From the NCBI GenBank assembly GCA_014529385.2, contig CM043959.1, positions 85,975,029-86,039,028 of the forward strand: a stretch of 64,000 nucleotides of DNA, in the 5' to 3' direction. The position numbers and the translations under genes were made by a program. Positions 1 to 11,181 of this stretch are shown piece after piece. How positions within the stretch are numbered: position 1 is the stretch's first letter; each line of letters starts with the position of its first letter. The notes under the pieces are model-generated. The model ran no database searches. It had not been told where the DNA came from and saw only the letters and a list, made by a program, of their open reading frames with translations. This DNA comes from Adiantum capillus-veneris. Lineage: Eukaryota; Streptophyta; Polypodiopsida; Polypodiales; Pteridaceae.

Positions 1-361
1 GGCTTTGACCCACCTGGTAAGGTAGTCAATCGTCACTACAATGTGCTTTTTTTTCCTTGCCGACTTCAAGAGAGGACCAATGGCGATCATGACCGACTTT
101 TGAAAAGCATTTTGAGCAATGATAGCTCCTTGCAACTCATCTATCAGCATCATTTCACCCATAGTCTGGCATTCGTGGCATGTCTTTCACCAATAGTGTA
201 CATCACGTACTATAATGGACCACCAAAAACCTTCTCTCAAGATTCAAAAATAAACCTAGTCTTTCCCCTAATGTCCACTCTCCTCCTAACATTTCTGTAG
301 CACCATATCAATTTCTTCCTTGTAAAGTACCCTTCGTACCACTTCATCTTGTCCATAGGTC
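1..361 (-). pseudogene. Ty3/gypsy element A: integrase fragment
   Basis: Read on the minus strand, the first ~100 bases encode a degenerate integrase core: a segment like GPLLKSARKKKHIVV followed by TIDYLTRWVKA, the region around the first catalytic aspartate of Ty3/gypsy integrases. Upstream on the same strand (about 120-200) a decayed zinc-finger part with histidine and cysteine residues can be recognised. The frame is broken several times and the rest of the integrase lies outside the window to the left. It follows the RNase H domains of the same minus-strand element (next entries), so this is the 3' part of one pol gene. A dead copy; the lineage is judged from the neighbouring domains. 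Confidence 0.6.
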
Positions 362-399
362 ATAAGATCCTCTCCTATCAGTGTAAATTTGCAAAACTT

Positions 400-928
400 C
401 TACACTACCCTCCACTTTTGTAGCTTCGACAATCTTTCAGAGCACTGATCAATGCTCAAAAAGTCTTCAATATCTTTTAATGTCTCACGACCAGCATAGA
501 TGGCGGGGGCCACATATATCCATATAATCTGTACTTGTATCTTCCTGCTTGCAAGCTGATCTGCTTCTTGGTTCTGCTCTCTTCTAACATGCTTGAACTG
601 AACCTCTTCAAAAAACATCAACAACTTCTTGATGGCATAGAACCAATGCTTTAATGAATATTGTTTCACTTGCCATTGTCCCAACAACTGCTTGATGACT
701 AGCAGTGCATCACCTTTCACTACTAGCCTTGAGATACAAAACTTGACACAGCTTCAAATCTAAGTGGAGGGTGAGATACTCCGCCTCATTAGTGATGTGA
801 ACATCCTCCAAGTCGTAGACTTTTGAAAAGATCACCCTGTCATGTGGATCCTGTATCACCACACCTCCGCGTGACTTCTGTAATATCCTTTTGTATGCTC
901 CATCAAACCACATGGTAAAAGCTCCCAC
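400..928 (-). pseudogene. Ty3/gypsy element A: second (archaeal-type) RNase H domain
   Basis: Two overlapping minus-strand frames (928-710 and 720-400) together make an RVT_3-like RNase H. WFDGAYKR carries the first acidic residue, NEAEYLTL the glutamate motif, VKGDALLVIKQL (from the context; frame start at 720) the next aspartate, and REQNQEADQLAS the last aspartate. It sits between the ordinary RT-linked RNase H (977-1503) and integrase. A second RNase H in this position is a hallmark of the Tat/Ogre branch of plant Ty3/gypsy elements, so element A is best placed there. A frameshift near 715 splits the domain, so it cannot be made as one protein. Confidence 0.65.
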
Positions 929-976
929 TAAATCAAGTTCCTATTTGGTTTCACCCCACACCACCCTGGGATAGAT

Positions 977-1503
977 TTACAAATCAACGGCCTTGCTGAC
1001 CAAAATATCCGCCAGGTGAGATCGACTTGTATGGTCACTTCTAAATTTAAACTCGAACTCATGTAGCTCTATCACCCACTTCATGATACGCTTCCTTGGC
1101 TTCAAGTGCAGCATTACCTCTGGCAATAAATTGTTGGCCGTCAGCGCAGAAAACTTTTGCACCATGAGATACACCTGAACTTCGTGCAAGCAAAAACTAA
1201 GGCCATGACCCACTGTTTGGCTTTGGTGTAGGTTGCATCCCCAGACCTTGTCATCCTACTTTACAAATAAATAGGTTTATAGCTTCTTCTAATCTTCTAC
1301 AATAGTATTGCCCCAATGGCTACGGTGTCTACTGTCCTGGCAACATAAAAATCATCTTCATAATTGGGAGGACACCCCGTAGGCAGTTGACACAGGAGTT
1401 CCTTCACCCTGTCAAAAGCCACTTGAGCCTCTTTATCCCATCCAAAACCATACACTTCTTGCACCCTCTTTTGTAGGGGTATACATACTGCGATAGCATC
1501 CAA
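977..1503 (-). pseudogene. Ty3/gypsy element A: RT-associated RNase H
   Basis: Minus-strand frames 1503-1297 and 1213-977 match the RNase H that follows RT in gypsy pol. The first has AQVAFDRVKELLCQLP, the usual 'fqkLK..L...P' entry. The second has KWVIELHEFEFKFRSDHTSR followed by ADILV, equal to the usual 'W...L.EFdf.i......aDaLS' end. The central part (about 1214-1296) is shifted and partly lost. It continues directly from the RT of the same element and precedes the second RNase H. Non-functional relic. Confidence 0.6.
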
Positions 1504-2719
1504 AAGACCTTGGCAGATACTTCAGTCTATGCACAGATGACGCTAAACCTTGTGTGCTGGAAGGAGGCTCGATCAAGACTAGAGCCTTGACCTTTTTTGG
1601 ATCCGCTTCAATTTCATTTTGTGATACCACATGGACCAACAATGACACTCGAGATTGTGCTAATGTGTACTTCTTGGGGTTCAGCTGACCTCCCTCTTCA
1701 TCCAGCCTTTGAGAACATAGCCGCAACTTCAACAAATAATCCACCCTTAAGCTATAACATCCAATGTTGTCCATGAAAACCCTGATAAATCTGTCTAGAT
1801 AGGGACCAAGAACCCTATTCATCCAGTCTTGAAAGGTAGCATAGGCATTTGCCAGCCCAAATGGCATCCTACGATAAGCAAAACAACCCCATGGAGAGAT
1901 GAAGATAGTCTTCAATTGATCCTCCAGTGCAATCCCTATCTGAAAGTAACCGGAAAATCCATCCATATAGAATACCTTCATTAGGAAAAGAATGGGGTGT
2001 AGGAGGGCCTCATTATTTTCCATGAGCTTATGGAGGTGATTAACATTTTGACAAATAGGTATATGCCATTGTGCAAGAATGGTGGGTGTGTAAGAGATGT
2101 GTAAGAGTGGTCAAATGATGCACTTCTCCCCCCACAAAACGGAGGTGTATAGTTTTATGATTTTTGGCCTTCTATGACACCCACACATGATCTCCAATTT
2201 GAAAGGAGATCATAGAACTATAATCTACGCATCGAGCTCTTTCCATAGATATGCTACATGATATGGTTTTACCCGCTAGATTTTAAATTCCATTTTGGGG
2301 GAAACTTTGAATTTGAATAAACTAGCCGTTTTGCTTTCCTAGACCCCATTCTCTTTCTAGTGTTTATGTCTAGCCATCCGATTCAAAATCTCATCTTGAA
2401 ACGGCAATGGATAGTGATTCCTCTTGGTCGCAGCATTCAATGGCTTATAATCGACACACATCCGCCATCTCCCATTCTTTTTAGGAGTGATAACCACTGG
2501 GGAAACCCACTCTGACTCCTTCACGAGCTATATGATACGTATATCCAATAATTGATTGATCTCCTGCCAAAGGACCTCCTTTTGAATTTCACCCATTCTC
2601 CTTAGCTTTTGCGCCTTAGGCTTGTATCCTTCCTTGAGGATTATTTTGTTCTCAACACCCTTGCTCCTCGCAAAATTCTTATACTCCTTTGCAAATAAGT
2701 TTGGAAAGGACGCACACAA
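1433..2719 (-). pseudogene. Ty3/gypsy element A: reverse transcriptase, split by a MITE
   Basis: The RT reads from 2719 down to 2363, is interrupted by a MITE (1979-2362), and resumes from 1978 to 1433. The first part has IKEGYKPK-like and KESEWVSPVVITPKKNGRW motifs, then CVDYKPLNAAT and PLPFQDEILNRMARHK. The second part continues with VFYMDGFSGYFQIGIALEDQ, the PFGLANAYATFQ block and VFMDNIGCYS. The catalytic YxDD equivalent reads FMDN, so the second aspartate is lost. A TAG stop at 2528-2530 stands where glutamine is expected (II-stop-LVKES). The RT type fits the non-chromoviral Tat/Athila group. Clearly inactive. Confidence 0.75.
1979..2362. mobile_element. MITE family M1, copy 1 (inserted in gypsy RT)
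   Basis: A 384-bp block with terminal inverted repeats of about 40 bp. The left end begins CATTAGGAAAAGAATGGGG and the right end is the reverse complement of CACTAGAAAGAGAATGGGG. It has no coding capacity. The same unit occurs at 16383-16812 (same orientation) and 17784-18248 (opposite orientation), with shared internal text around 'gattaacattttgaa' and 'ttttatgatttttggcctt'. Here it cuts a gypsy RT exactly between the MARHK and VFYMDGFSGY motifs, which shows it moved as a unit. A clear target duplication is not visible, so the superfamily is open. Confidence 0.75.
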
Positions 2720-3431
2720 CTCGACATTGCTTTCTTTTCTTGCTTGGTCAAGTCTCCACTTAGCATATTGACCACGTCTTTAGTACCTATCGCATGCACC
2801 TGTGCTTGCACCTCCTCTTTCGCACCAGGTTCTTGCACATTGACCCCAAACAAGTTAGCATCAATCTTGACCATATCATCCTCGCTTTCTTCTTCCTCTG
2901 TATCTGTATAGTCTTCACGGTAGGCGGTTTTAGTCTCGTACTCATAGCTGGTGGTGTCATCCTTGTCTCTCATTGCCATAGGATGGAAATGGATTTCCTT
3001 GGTCTTCAGATCTAGCACCGCCTGCCTTCCTTTCTCTTTATCAAGCAAGGTAAACACCCTGCTTTCCAATCCTGTTTGGCACCTATTGTCAGTAGCCACG
3101 GCCTACCCAAGATGATCGGATACGTGTTATCCCCAACTTTCATCACAAAGAAGTCGATTAGTAACTCTATGCCCATCACTTTCACTCTTATGTCCTGGAC
3201 CACGCCCAAACACATAGCTTTAGCATGGTTAGCCATCCTCAGTTGCACATTCGACTTGGCTACTGCCTTAACACATGTTTCCCTCATTGCAATTTCCGTC
3301 ATGATGCAAAATTGTGCTCCACCATCTATATAGGCTTGAACCTGCATCCTTTCCTTGATGACATCATCGACCAAGGGAAGAACATTTGTCGAGCTATCTA
3401 TCCTGAGTGCCATATTTTGCACTGCCTGCAC
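2641..3431 (-). pseudogene. Ty3/gypsy element A: protease and linker
   Basis: Frames 3431-3012 and 3099-2641 on the minus strand encode a retropepsin-like region. AYIDGGAQFCIMTE is the active-site motif in the D-G-G form often seen in this lineage, and YPIILGRPWL is the conserved hydrophobic-hydrophobic-G motif near the domain end. The downstream part (2641-3099) is an acidic linker (DTEEEESEDD) between protease and RT. The two frames differ, so there is a frameshift near 3050. The order gag-protease-RT is normal for Ty3/gypsy. Confidence 0.65.
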
Positions 3432-3868
3432 ATTGCCCTTACCTTTTGGCAGCGTGGTGCTAACGCTAGTTGACCACTATCGCCTCAACTTTGGGTTCAA
3501 TGCTAGCAACTATCCAAAAGCAATATTAGCTCTTTGAATTTGGACATCACTTTACCAAATCATACTCTGGATAGCCGCACCCAAGCTAGAAATCCGCTTG
3601 TCTAATCCTGCGACACCTTCTTTTCTTGCTAGTTTCAAACGGCTCTTTTCCCTCATACACCTTCTTTTTGCCTTTAGAGACTTTAGTTTCTCGCTCAATT
3701 TCTATTTCTCTTTCCATTCTTGTCCTTTTATTGGCCAAACTTTCAACATCCTGATTATCCATACCAATGATGTTCGCTCTAGGGACTTCACCACCATCCA
3801 GAGGGACCGGCTATACTTGATGCTCAATTGCCTGCTCCCTCAGGCCTCTCCCTCTTCCAAACAATAGG

Positions 3869-4700
3869 TAGATGCCACCTCTTTCCCTTGGCGGATGAGG
3901 AGAGTCTGGTGCATAATGCTCTTCTTCACTGCAATTATAGCAACTTCCAGGTAGCGGCCTTGCCATGCCCCTTGCTCCCCTTGGCTATCCCTTGTCCATG
4001 ACACTCACAACCACAGCTTTTGCATCTACTCCGATAGATCTTGAACCATACGTATCCACTGTTGCAAAATAGAAACTGTAGCCCTATTCCCTTGATTTTA
4101 CTCGAGTTGACACTCAAGGACTTTGTAGTTGAGCAAGTGCCATCGCTTCATAACCTGCTACGCCCTATTCTTTCTTCTTTGTAGTTTTCCTACTTTTTGA
4201 CCTTGCGATCGCCACTTCCCCATTGTGGTTTTCTGGGCTTTCAAAGTCCACTTTCTCTCGCACCTTCGGATGTAAGAATGCTATTAATTTATCCAATTTG
4301 AAGTACTCACCATTGGCTAGATGCATAGCCGATGCTAACTCCGCCCAACATGTTTCAAAGCAATCCAAAAACAGATTGAAATCCTCGCCTGCATCTTGCT
4401 TTTAAAGCCTTCATCCTTAAATCCATCTCAACTGGAGATGCTTCTTTGTGAAAATCATGTTAAAATCTTGTCCGTAGAGCCGGCCATGCTTGTCTTGGCC
4501 CCATTTCCAAAGCTTCGAACCACAATTTAGCCTTTTTGTGCATCACCAACGGCAAGTTTTGCATCTTGCTGTCCTCATTAGGCATTCATAGAGACAACAT
4601 GTACAATTCAAAATTTACAATCCATGCGTCTAGACTCTCTTCACTTGTAAAAATTGGACCATAGCTTCTAGACGCAATCTTTACCAATATAAAAACCTGC
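3869..4700 (-). pseudogene. Ty3/gypsy element A: gag remnant
   Basis: Minus-strand reading between 4700 and 4165 gives a retrotransposon gag signature: KLWFEALEMGPRQAWPALRTRF at about 4530-4450, then a segment with LDKLIAFLHPKVREKV. A decayed zinc knuckle follows at about 3942-3901 (CYNC, then four residues, H, and a serine where the last cysteine should be). Frameshifts and stops are frequent. This is the 5' end of the coding part of element A; its leader and LTR should lie to the right (4.75-6.3 kb), but no LTR could be matched to a second copy. Confidence 0.5.
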
Positions 4701-4741
4701 TTTTTTTACTTCATCAATGGGAGCAATCAACGTGCTCCTCT

Positions 4742-6390
4742 ATGGGGGTACCAAAAAATAGAAAGGGGGAAGAGGGTACACACCCAGAAGTCAAACAATC
4801 TGCCTCTCTACAACTCAGGGGAAACAAAGCACCCCAATCCATTGCAATTCACCTTCAAAATCCTCCTTCCTACTACCAGACCACTGTCGGCACACCTCTC
4901 AACTCGATCACACTTTATCGATTCACGATCAATCACACGCGCCGCATGAAACATTTCACAACTTCCCATGTACACAAAGATCCTCTTTTCTCTCTCTTCA
5001 CTACAAGACACCGCCGATTTGATGGGGGACACTTGCCTACACACATACTTGACATTGCGGACACAAGTTCAAGAGCGATAAAACCGAGGGAGGAAAGGGG
5101 AAATGACACCAAAGTGCAGGCAATCCTTGCGTTCCTTTGCTTTGCACAACCTAGTACAAACGACCTCGTCAAACAACCTCGACGGGAACGAAAGACTGAC
5201 CACGGCAACCCTCATTGGTGTCGTCGCTGAGAATCGAACTTTCCTCCTCTTGCCTTTGTGTCGAAGCATGCACACACGTGAGCTCTTTCCTCTCTTGAGC
5301 TCTCATCACCCGAAAGCCCTCCCTCCAAGAGCCTCTCCGTGGGCTTGCCTCACCCTCGACCAAGCGAGCGAAGAAAAAGATCGACCCCCAAAACCCCTCT
5401 AGTTCTCCTCCTTCGAAAAAAGAAGCCCTCCTTTTTTGCCCCAAAGGTGCAATGATGACGCCGTCTTTGCTCCCTTGCTCCTCTTTTTCTTTTTTTTCAA
5501 ACTCCTAAAAAAAAGACCTATGCACTAGCGCCTGCGCCCTTTGGGGCATCCCTCCCACTTCTTTTTTTCCTTTTCCCTCTTAACTCTAAAGCTCTCCTCC
5601 AAAGTTCAGCCACCATTTCCTTTTTGCACTCATTAAATAGGAACTTGGACATGCCATTCCCATGTTGTTGGTGGTCCCCCATGCCGAATTCCGCAAACAC
5701 CCACCTCGTCAACGAACTGGAACTCCGTTTTGCCGGCTCAAAGCCGTGAGCAATTTTTTCGCACTCCAACTTTTTTGAGCTCATCAATTGAAACCGCCAA
5801 AAGACGGAAAAATGTTTGTGACCGCCTCACAAACATTCTCCTTGGCGTATCTAGTCACCCATGATTCTGATTTGCAAGCTGTCGATTTCAATTGACTCCA
5901 TGCAGTGCATGCTATCTTAGCAAACATGGTCAAGGGCAAAAAAACAACCTGATGGCACTTCTTTTAATGCGGACAACTTGGTCCACACCAAATCCCCCGA
6001 CAAACTTTCAGCTGGCCGTAACTTTCCCATCCAAACTCTGATTGGAAATCCAAAAAGACTGGCATGCTCCACAACTCAAGCTTTACATGCCTACTTGCCT
6101 GTTCCGGCCCGAGCCACCTGGCGCCATCTTCCCTATTCGTCGGGGATCTGCAAAACCTTCCAACTTTGAACTAGCGCACCTTTCACACGGAAGCTCCGTT
6201 TGACGAGCCGTCTGAACGGGCCTCTAGACATCTCAAACACTACATTCCAGGGTGCATTTCCCACATTTTGGACACCTTGATATTTTATCCTGATTATCCC
6301 AATTTAGAGGCTCCCTGGCCTAAATAATCACTTTGAGTATACAACTTTGTTGCCATTGTCTTGCCCAGGTCTTCCACACTGGCTTTAGCC
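4742..6390. other. Non-coding stretch, probably retroelement leader or LTR
   Basis: This part is more C-rich than its surroundings and has long overlapping open frames on both strands (for example 4742-5230 plus and 5169-5444 minus). None has a recognisable motif, and open frames on both strands at once are typical of a skewed-composition leader or LTR. Its position just 5' of the gag of minus-strand element A fits that. A possible primer-binding site in the opposite orientation lies at 5216-5239 (separate entry). Confidence 0.35.
5216..5239 (+). promoter_or_regulatory. Possible retroelement primer-binding site (tRNA 3'-end complement)
   Basis: The 24 bases start TGGTGTCGTCGCTGAG and end in ATCGAAC. 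Their reverse complement has the look of a tRNA 3' end: a GTTCGATTC T-loop, then stem bases, then a terminal ACCA. The preceding bases are CTCA-T, and an LTR ending in CA one base before TGG is the usual geometry of a plus-strand LTR element. No matching plus-strand gag follows and no second LTR copy was found. Orientation is opposite to element A. Tentative. Confidence 0.3.
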
Positions 6391-6397
6391 CACTACC

Positions 6398-6640
6398 ATG
6401 CACATGTCCATATACACAACCTTTCACTTAACACTTTCCAGCACCGACCAACTTTGGTTACACCAACGTCGAATTGAGGTCAAGATTTCTTATTTTTTGT
6501 GCTTTCATACGTGGATGATCTTTTGTTATTGGGGTATTACGAGCAGTCCTAAGCAATATGGCTATGAAGACCACATTTGTATAACACCTTTCTTCTAACT
6601 GATATTATGTCGTCTCTAAAGGTGTCAGCCATCAGGAATA
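6398..6640 (+). pseudogene. Ty1/copia reverse transcriptase relic
   Basis: A plus-strand frame around 6500-6534 reads LSYVDDLLLLG, the catalytic YVDD block of Ty1/copia RT in its usual hydrophobic context. The flanking sequence has stops and shifts and no second motif could be aligned with confidence, so this is a small or very old fragment. The call rests on the one motif, which is long and specific enough to be unlikely by chance. Confidence 0.4.
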
Positions 6641-7825
6641 CATATTGACAAGTGTACTAGTTCACAGTTGTGGGGTATCTTGGGTGGATGATTAAGAGTT
6701 TGGATTTCTCTTCTAGAAAGGAGTGATAATGTTATTGAGTATCATGCCTTTTTTCATAATGTGATAGCCCTCTTGCATGTGATATTAGTTCTCGTATATT
6801 TGATACCACTTTTCTCTAATTTTGTAGTGGGGAGGATAGGTCCACAATGGGAAGGGTAGACCCACATTGTACTTCACAATCTATTCCACGAAAATTAATA
6901 TCTTGAAAGGTGAAATTTGAGAGTTAGGCATCCCAAAACATTTGGTTGTAATTTGAAGGAATGTCCAAGGAGTACGTCCTATGGCCAAATCATTCTGCAA
7001 TTATATCTACTTTGAATGTCTCATTAAGAGATCTTGGGTAGAAAGCAAGCTTGAAGCTTCAGACTATTTGGTTTCTTGGTAAGGGAAGCCCACCATGTGA
7101 AAGCACTATCTTTAAGAAAAGAGGCGGCTCGTAACAACTTTGATCCTTTCGTATAATTTTCGTATTATTCTTGTAAGAACTTGAGAACTTGTGGGAATCT
7201 TAGATTCTTGAGAACGTGAAAAACTTAAACATAGCACCACTATACTTGAAGGTTTTTGGACCCAAATCTGCTAGCAAAGGTGCTGAGGAATAATAATTAT
7301 TATGATAGTTCCCATCTGATGAATAGGTAGGTGTAAAAGGAGGTGGTGGGACACAGATTAGAAGTGGAATGGAAAATGGTAAGGATCCTTTAGAAGCCAC
7401 ACGTGGTCATTCTCCTAAATCCATATTCTTAAAAATACCTCCTAGAAATTGAGAGACATCTTGAAACATCTATCATGAAGAGGTAGTTGGGTGACTTAGA
7501 GAAGAATCATGCGAAAGAGAGGAGTAAATTTGAGATGGTTGGGGTGACATAACAGGGTTATAATAGGGAGATTCATAGTGCATAAATAGCTATGCAATAC
7601 TTTCAAGTCAACCATGTCCTCGATCGGTCTCTATTTTTGTTGTTCTACTAAATATACCAATTTTTGTAACACCTACTAAGCATGTGTCTTGTCAAGGTGC
7701 CTCTGAATAGATAGGCTTGGTGGATTTCCTCCTTTGATAGTGTGATCTCTTGGCGCTTTTTCCATGTCGATAGGATCATGCTCTATTTTGTAGAGCGCAA
7801 AGGAGCATGTTGTACAGTTATAATC
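6640..7825. other. Non-coding stretch, no supported gene
   Basis: AT-rich sequence without a convincing frame on either strand. It may be further decay of the copia relic to its left. Bases 7757-7815 ('ccatgtcgataggatcatgct') resemble 16327-16375, so part of this stretch belongs to the repeat family described at 7826-8100. Confidence 0.4.
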
Positions 7826-8100
7826 ACTTTCGATGAGGGACTGCAAACTTTACACTGGGCAATATTTTAACACTTCAAAGCACTTAAATAACTAAGAGAG
7901 AGATAACACGACTCAACAAGGTTTTGAGTAAAGAGGTATTGGCCCAAAGACTAGCCCTTTTGATATTTCTTTATTACTACTATTCCCGAAGTACAAATCT
8001 CGAGGGTTCGAGTCTCTCCAAGACTCTACATCTAGATGCCCTCAAGGAGTGGCCTTAGACAATTATAAAGAGTACAAGGGATGTCAAAAGCAGAGCCCGC
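7826..8100 (-). repeat. LTR-like repeat family R1, copy 1
   Basis: This block shares an ordered series of phrases with 14893-15190 and partly with 17011-17110: 'cgatgagggactgcaaactttacac', 'acttaaataactaagagagag', then 'tctctccaagactctac', 'tagatgccctcaag' and 'gagtacaaggg'. At the 17-kb copy it is bordered by TTTGATACCATT, whose reverse complement AATGGTATCAAA resembles the initiator-Met tRNA primer-binding site. The family is therefore probably an LTR in minus orientation. The copies are well diverged and no internal coding region could be attached. Confidence 0.45.
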
Positions 8101-8370
8101 AAAAGCATCATATCCAAAATCAGTTAATCCTAAAATCTCTTGCTCGAAAAAGTTTCACGTAAAATCTATCCGCAACCAACATAAGAAGCGGGATTTGTTT
8201 ACAACAGCGCAATGTCATCAATCCACACAAAAAGTAAATTGTTTGTACAGTAGTGCCACATTAGTATACTAGTGCAAATTGTGGAGAATTTGTACAAGTT
8301 GACACGTAGAAACAACACACATTACGGACGTTTGCATTGATGTACAACATCATCATATGCTATGTGAACC

Positions 8371-8372
8371 CT

Positions 8373-8402
<30 letters not shown>
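8371..8402. repeat. (GT)n microsatellite
   Basis: About 16 uninterrupted GT dinucleotides in non-coding DNA. No gene is near enough to give it a role. Confidence 0.95.
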
Positions 8403-8403
<1 letters not shown>

Positions 8404-10300
8404 CAGGCTCCTTGGTGGAACTTTATCAATTGGAATTTCTCTGTGTTTTCTTCTTCTTCTAGGTTTTAGGCCCCTCAACTGATTCCTGTATAACTTGTTC
8501 AAGCTAGTTCACTGCTTAGATGTCTTACCATGCAAATGACATTAATGATGACACAAAAGATTCCAATTTTGACCACAAGATTGGCATGTACCACCTTCCA
8601 AGGGAGAGTGAGTCTAGGGGGCCAAACAAACACATTGGGCTGATGCAAATGTCCTAGCCTAAAAGCCCTCACATAAGGCTTGCATTAGCATACGCATCAA
8701 AATTTTGACAACTCACCTATGATTTAATACTAGATTGGTACTAAGACACTTATGTCCTTGAACACTTCTGTGTTGTCTCAATAATTATTGCTTGAGATAC
8801 CAAAGAGGTTCTAAAGTGTTCTATATCCATAAATCTATCTTATGACTAAAAAAAAACTTGGAATTTTTTGGGACTATTGATTCCACCTTTATAGTTCAAT
8901 ATTAAAAACATTTTTAAACCTAACTAAAGCCAAAGGACATGTGCTATTTTTTACCAATTTTCATAGAATTGGCTTCAGATCACCCTAACACATAAATTGA
9001 TGACCTCTAAAGTGCTTACATAGATATCATAGGTAGTTCTAAAGGTATTTTTATGCTTCAATAAAATGAAAAGGCTATGTATTGGAAACTACATCCCATT
9101 TATGGAACATTCTCTGTCTTGATTAACTAGTAAATTTCACATTTTGATAAATATTTTGAAAGTCTCTTTGTAAATTGTAAGTGTGTTTATGGATTTCTCA
9201 CTATGTTACTCTTTTTTCTGAGTTTTGGGACACCCAACCTCCTAAATAGCAAACAACACATAGGCAGTTCAGTAATTTTTTATTTTACCAAAATCAAACG
9301 TATTTTGAGTTAATGCTATTGAGTAGCATTAAACGGTAACCTTGCATTTGCACTACATTTCTACTCAAATGTATATATTTTTTTTCAAAGTTTTAACCTA
9401 GTGTTCATTCTCTCTTTTCGTAATAGCGTTTTTCCATACAAACACCTTACTCTTCTTAGATCTTTATGCATTTATATTATATTTCTCTCTTCATGCTAAA
9501 TGTAAATAGTAAACTTAATTCTACTCTCCTAATTTTTTACTATATATTCTTTTAACTAATTACCTTTACTAATTTAAATAGCTATCTACATCCCATAATT
9601 TGTAAATAAATAATTTATGGGCACTTATCTTACTCATCTTCTCTCAAGGGTAGGGTTAACCTTGTAGGCCTTCCCTTCCCCACCACTATGTGACCCAACT
9701 CTTGGATCATTTATTTGTGTTGGTCAACAAATCTTAAATATAATGTATATCGCCAATAAATCAAACTTTATTGGAGCCTACCTCATTTGTTTAAGGTGGA
9801 ATCTCTTTTGAAAAAGCATGCTACACCTTGGATGCATGCAAAAGGGTCCCCTACAAGGAGACTTGGTGCAAAAGGTGTTTTGGATGCATATTGAACGCCT
9901 TAGCTCGTGGATATACTTGAAGAACACTCCAAAATCAGATTAAACACTTTGAGAAGGTCAACTTCGCCTTTTACAGCACCCAATTCTCAGTTACAGGCTG
10001 AAAGTTATGGTGAAAACAAGGTGCTGTGGACACTGTTACTGCAGGTCAAAGTTACAATCAGGTAAACCACAAAGGTGAAAAGTTTTCTTGACTTCTTCAA
10101 AATTCTAAAATACCAATGGGGAGTTAAAAACCACTTGCATGTGGAGGGGTAGGCTCGAGATGCTTCTAGAGACACAACAAACAGGATGGGGACACTCTGC
10201 AGGAGCCATTGGAGGGACATCATGGTGGGACCCACATACATTCTCAACCCTTATGGAGTCTCCACGACTTAAAAGGCTATTTTTAATGATAAAATAAGTC
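8403..10300. other. AT-rich non-coding stretch
   Basis: No coding frame with recognisable content on either strand. Bases 9590-9625 form a short imperfect inverted repeat (CCCATAATTT ... AATTTATGGG). The single frame at 10005-10247 (minus) has no known motif. Nothing else can be supported. Confidence 0.5.
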
Positions 10301-10389
10301 CCTTATTTGCATAATTGAAGGAATGGTCAAAAGGGACCCTAACTATGGTTAATCACCTACCCTAGTCAAGTTTAACCTAACCCAAGGTC

Positions 10390-10412
10390 TTGTACAGCTA
10401 TAAAAAGGCCCT
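10390..10412 (+). promoter_or_regulatory. TATA-box-like element, probably in an LTR
   Basis: CTATAAAAAGGCCC at about 10400 is a strong TATA-type sequence with a GC-rich flank. It lies about 1.6 kb upstream of the plus-strand chromovirus gag relic at 12.03 kb. That distance and orientation fit the promoter of that element's 5' LTR. No LTR borders or second copy could be identified, so the assignment is inferred. Confidence 0.3.
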
Positions 10413-11149
10413 TTGGCAAGCACAAAAAAACACACACACCTACTCCATTGCTGCAAATAAGCTTCTCTAAGGTTAGAGGATCCCTAATCTCTCTCCCCTC
10501 TCGTCTCCCTATCCATTTCCTAAGCTCGCTATCATAAGCATTGCCATAGAGAGAGCATCAATATGCTATTGCTACCATTCTCTTGCAAACATTTCTCTTA
10601 CCATACTCATCCCTAAATAAGGATTGTAGATTCTATATGAGAGCAAGGATATCAAGGTCCATGATCTATCTCATGGTTTGATCAACAAATTGCTACAATT
10701 GGGGTGTCGTCGTCACACTATTGCTCTAAACGATTGTAAAATTGGTAAGCATATCTTGGCAGCTTCTCATATTTTGTGCTCATTGGATTGCTTGTTTTGC
10801 TGAGAAAGTTTTGTGCACCATGGTGTCTATTTGCTTGGCTTCTCTCCTTATGTTGTGTGTAAGTAAGTCTTGAGGCTGCATAGATGGAGAAGAGCTCTCT
10901 ATGCATGCCGCCTTATGTGTGTAAGTAGTCTCTTCTTTTGGGAGAGTAAAAGAGTTGTCATGTATTTGTGCATTATGGTGTTTTGAGCTTTGCTAAGAGA
11001 TTGTGTGCTTGATTTTCTTAGAAGTATATGAGCACTAATATGGTCAAGGTCACTCTTTGCATGTGAATTTGTGCAGTGATTAAAGGGATTGCTTAAGGAG
11101 TGTGTGTTGAATGGTTGAAGGGCATTTTGTGTTGAAGCACATAAGGAAG

Positions 11150-11181
<32 letters not shown>

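Noticed and set aside
4742..5230. 162-codon plus-strand ORF as a gene
   Set aside because: Minus-strand frames are equally long here, there is no motif, and the position fits a retroelement leader or LTR.
5216..5239. tRNA gene
   Set aside because: Only the T-loop and acceptor-like end are present, on the minus strand; no cloverleaf can be built from the adjacent bases.
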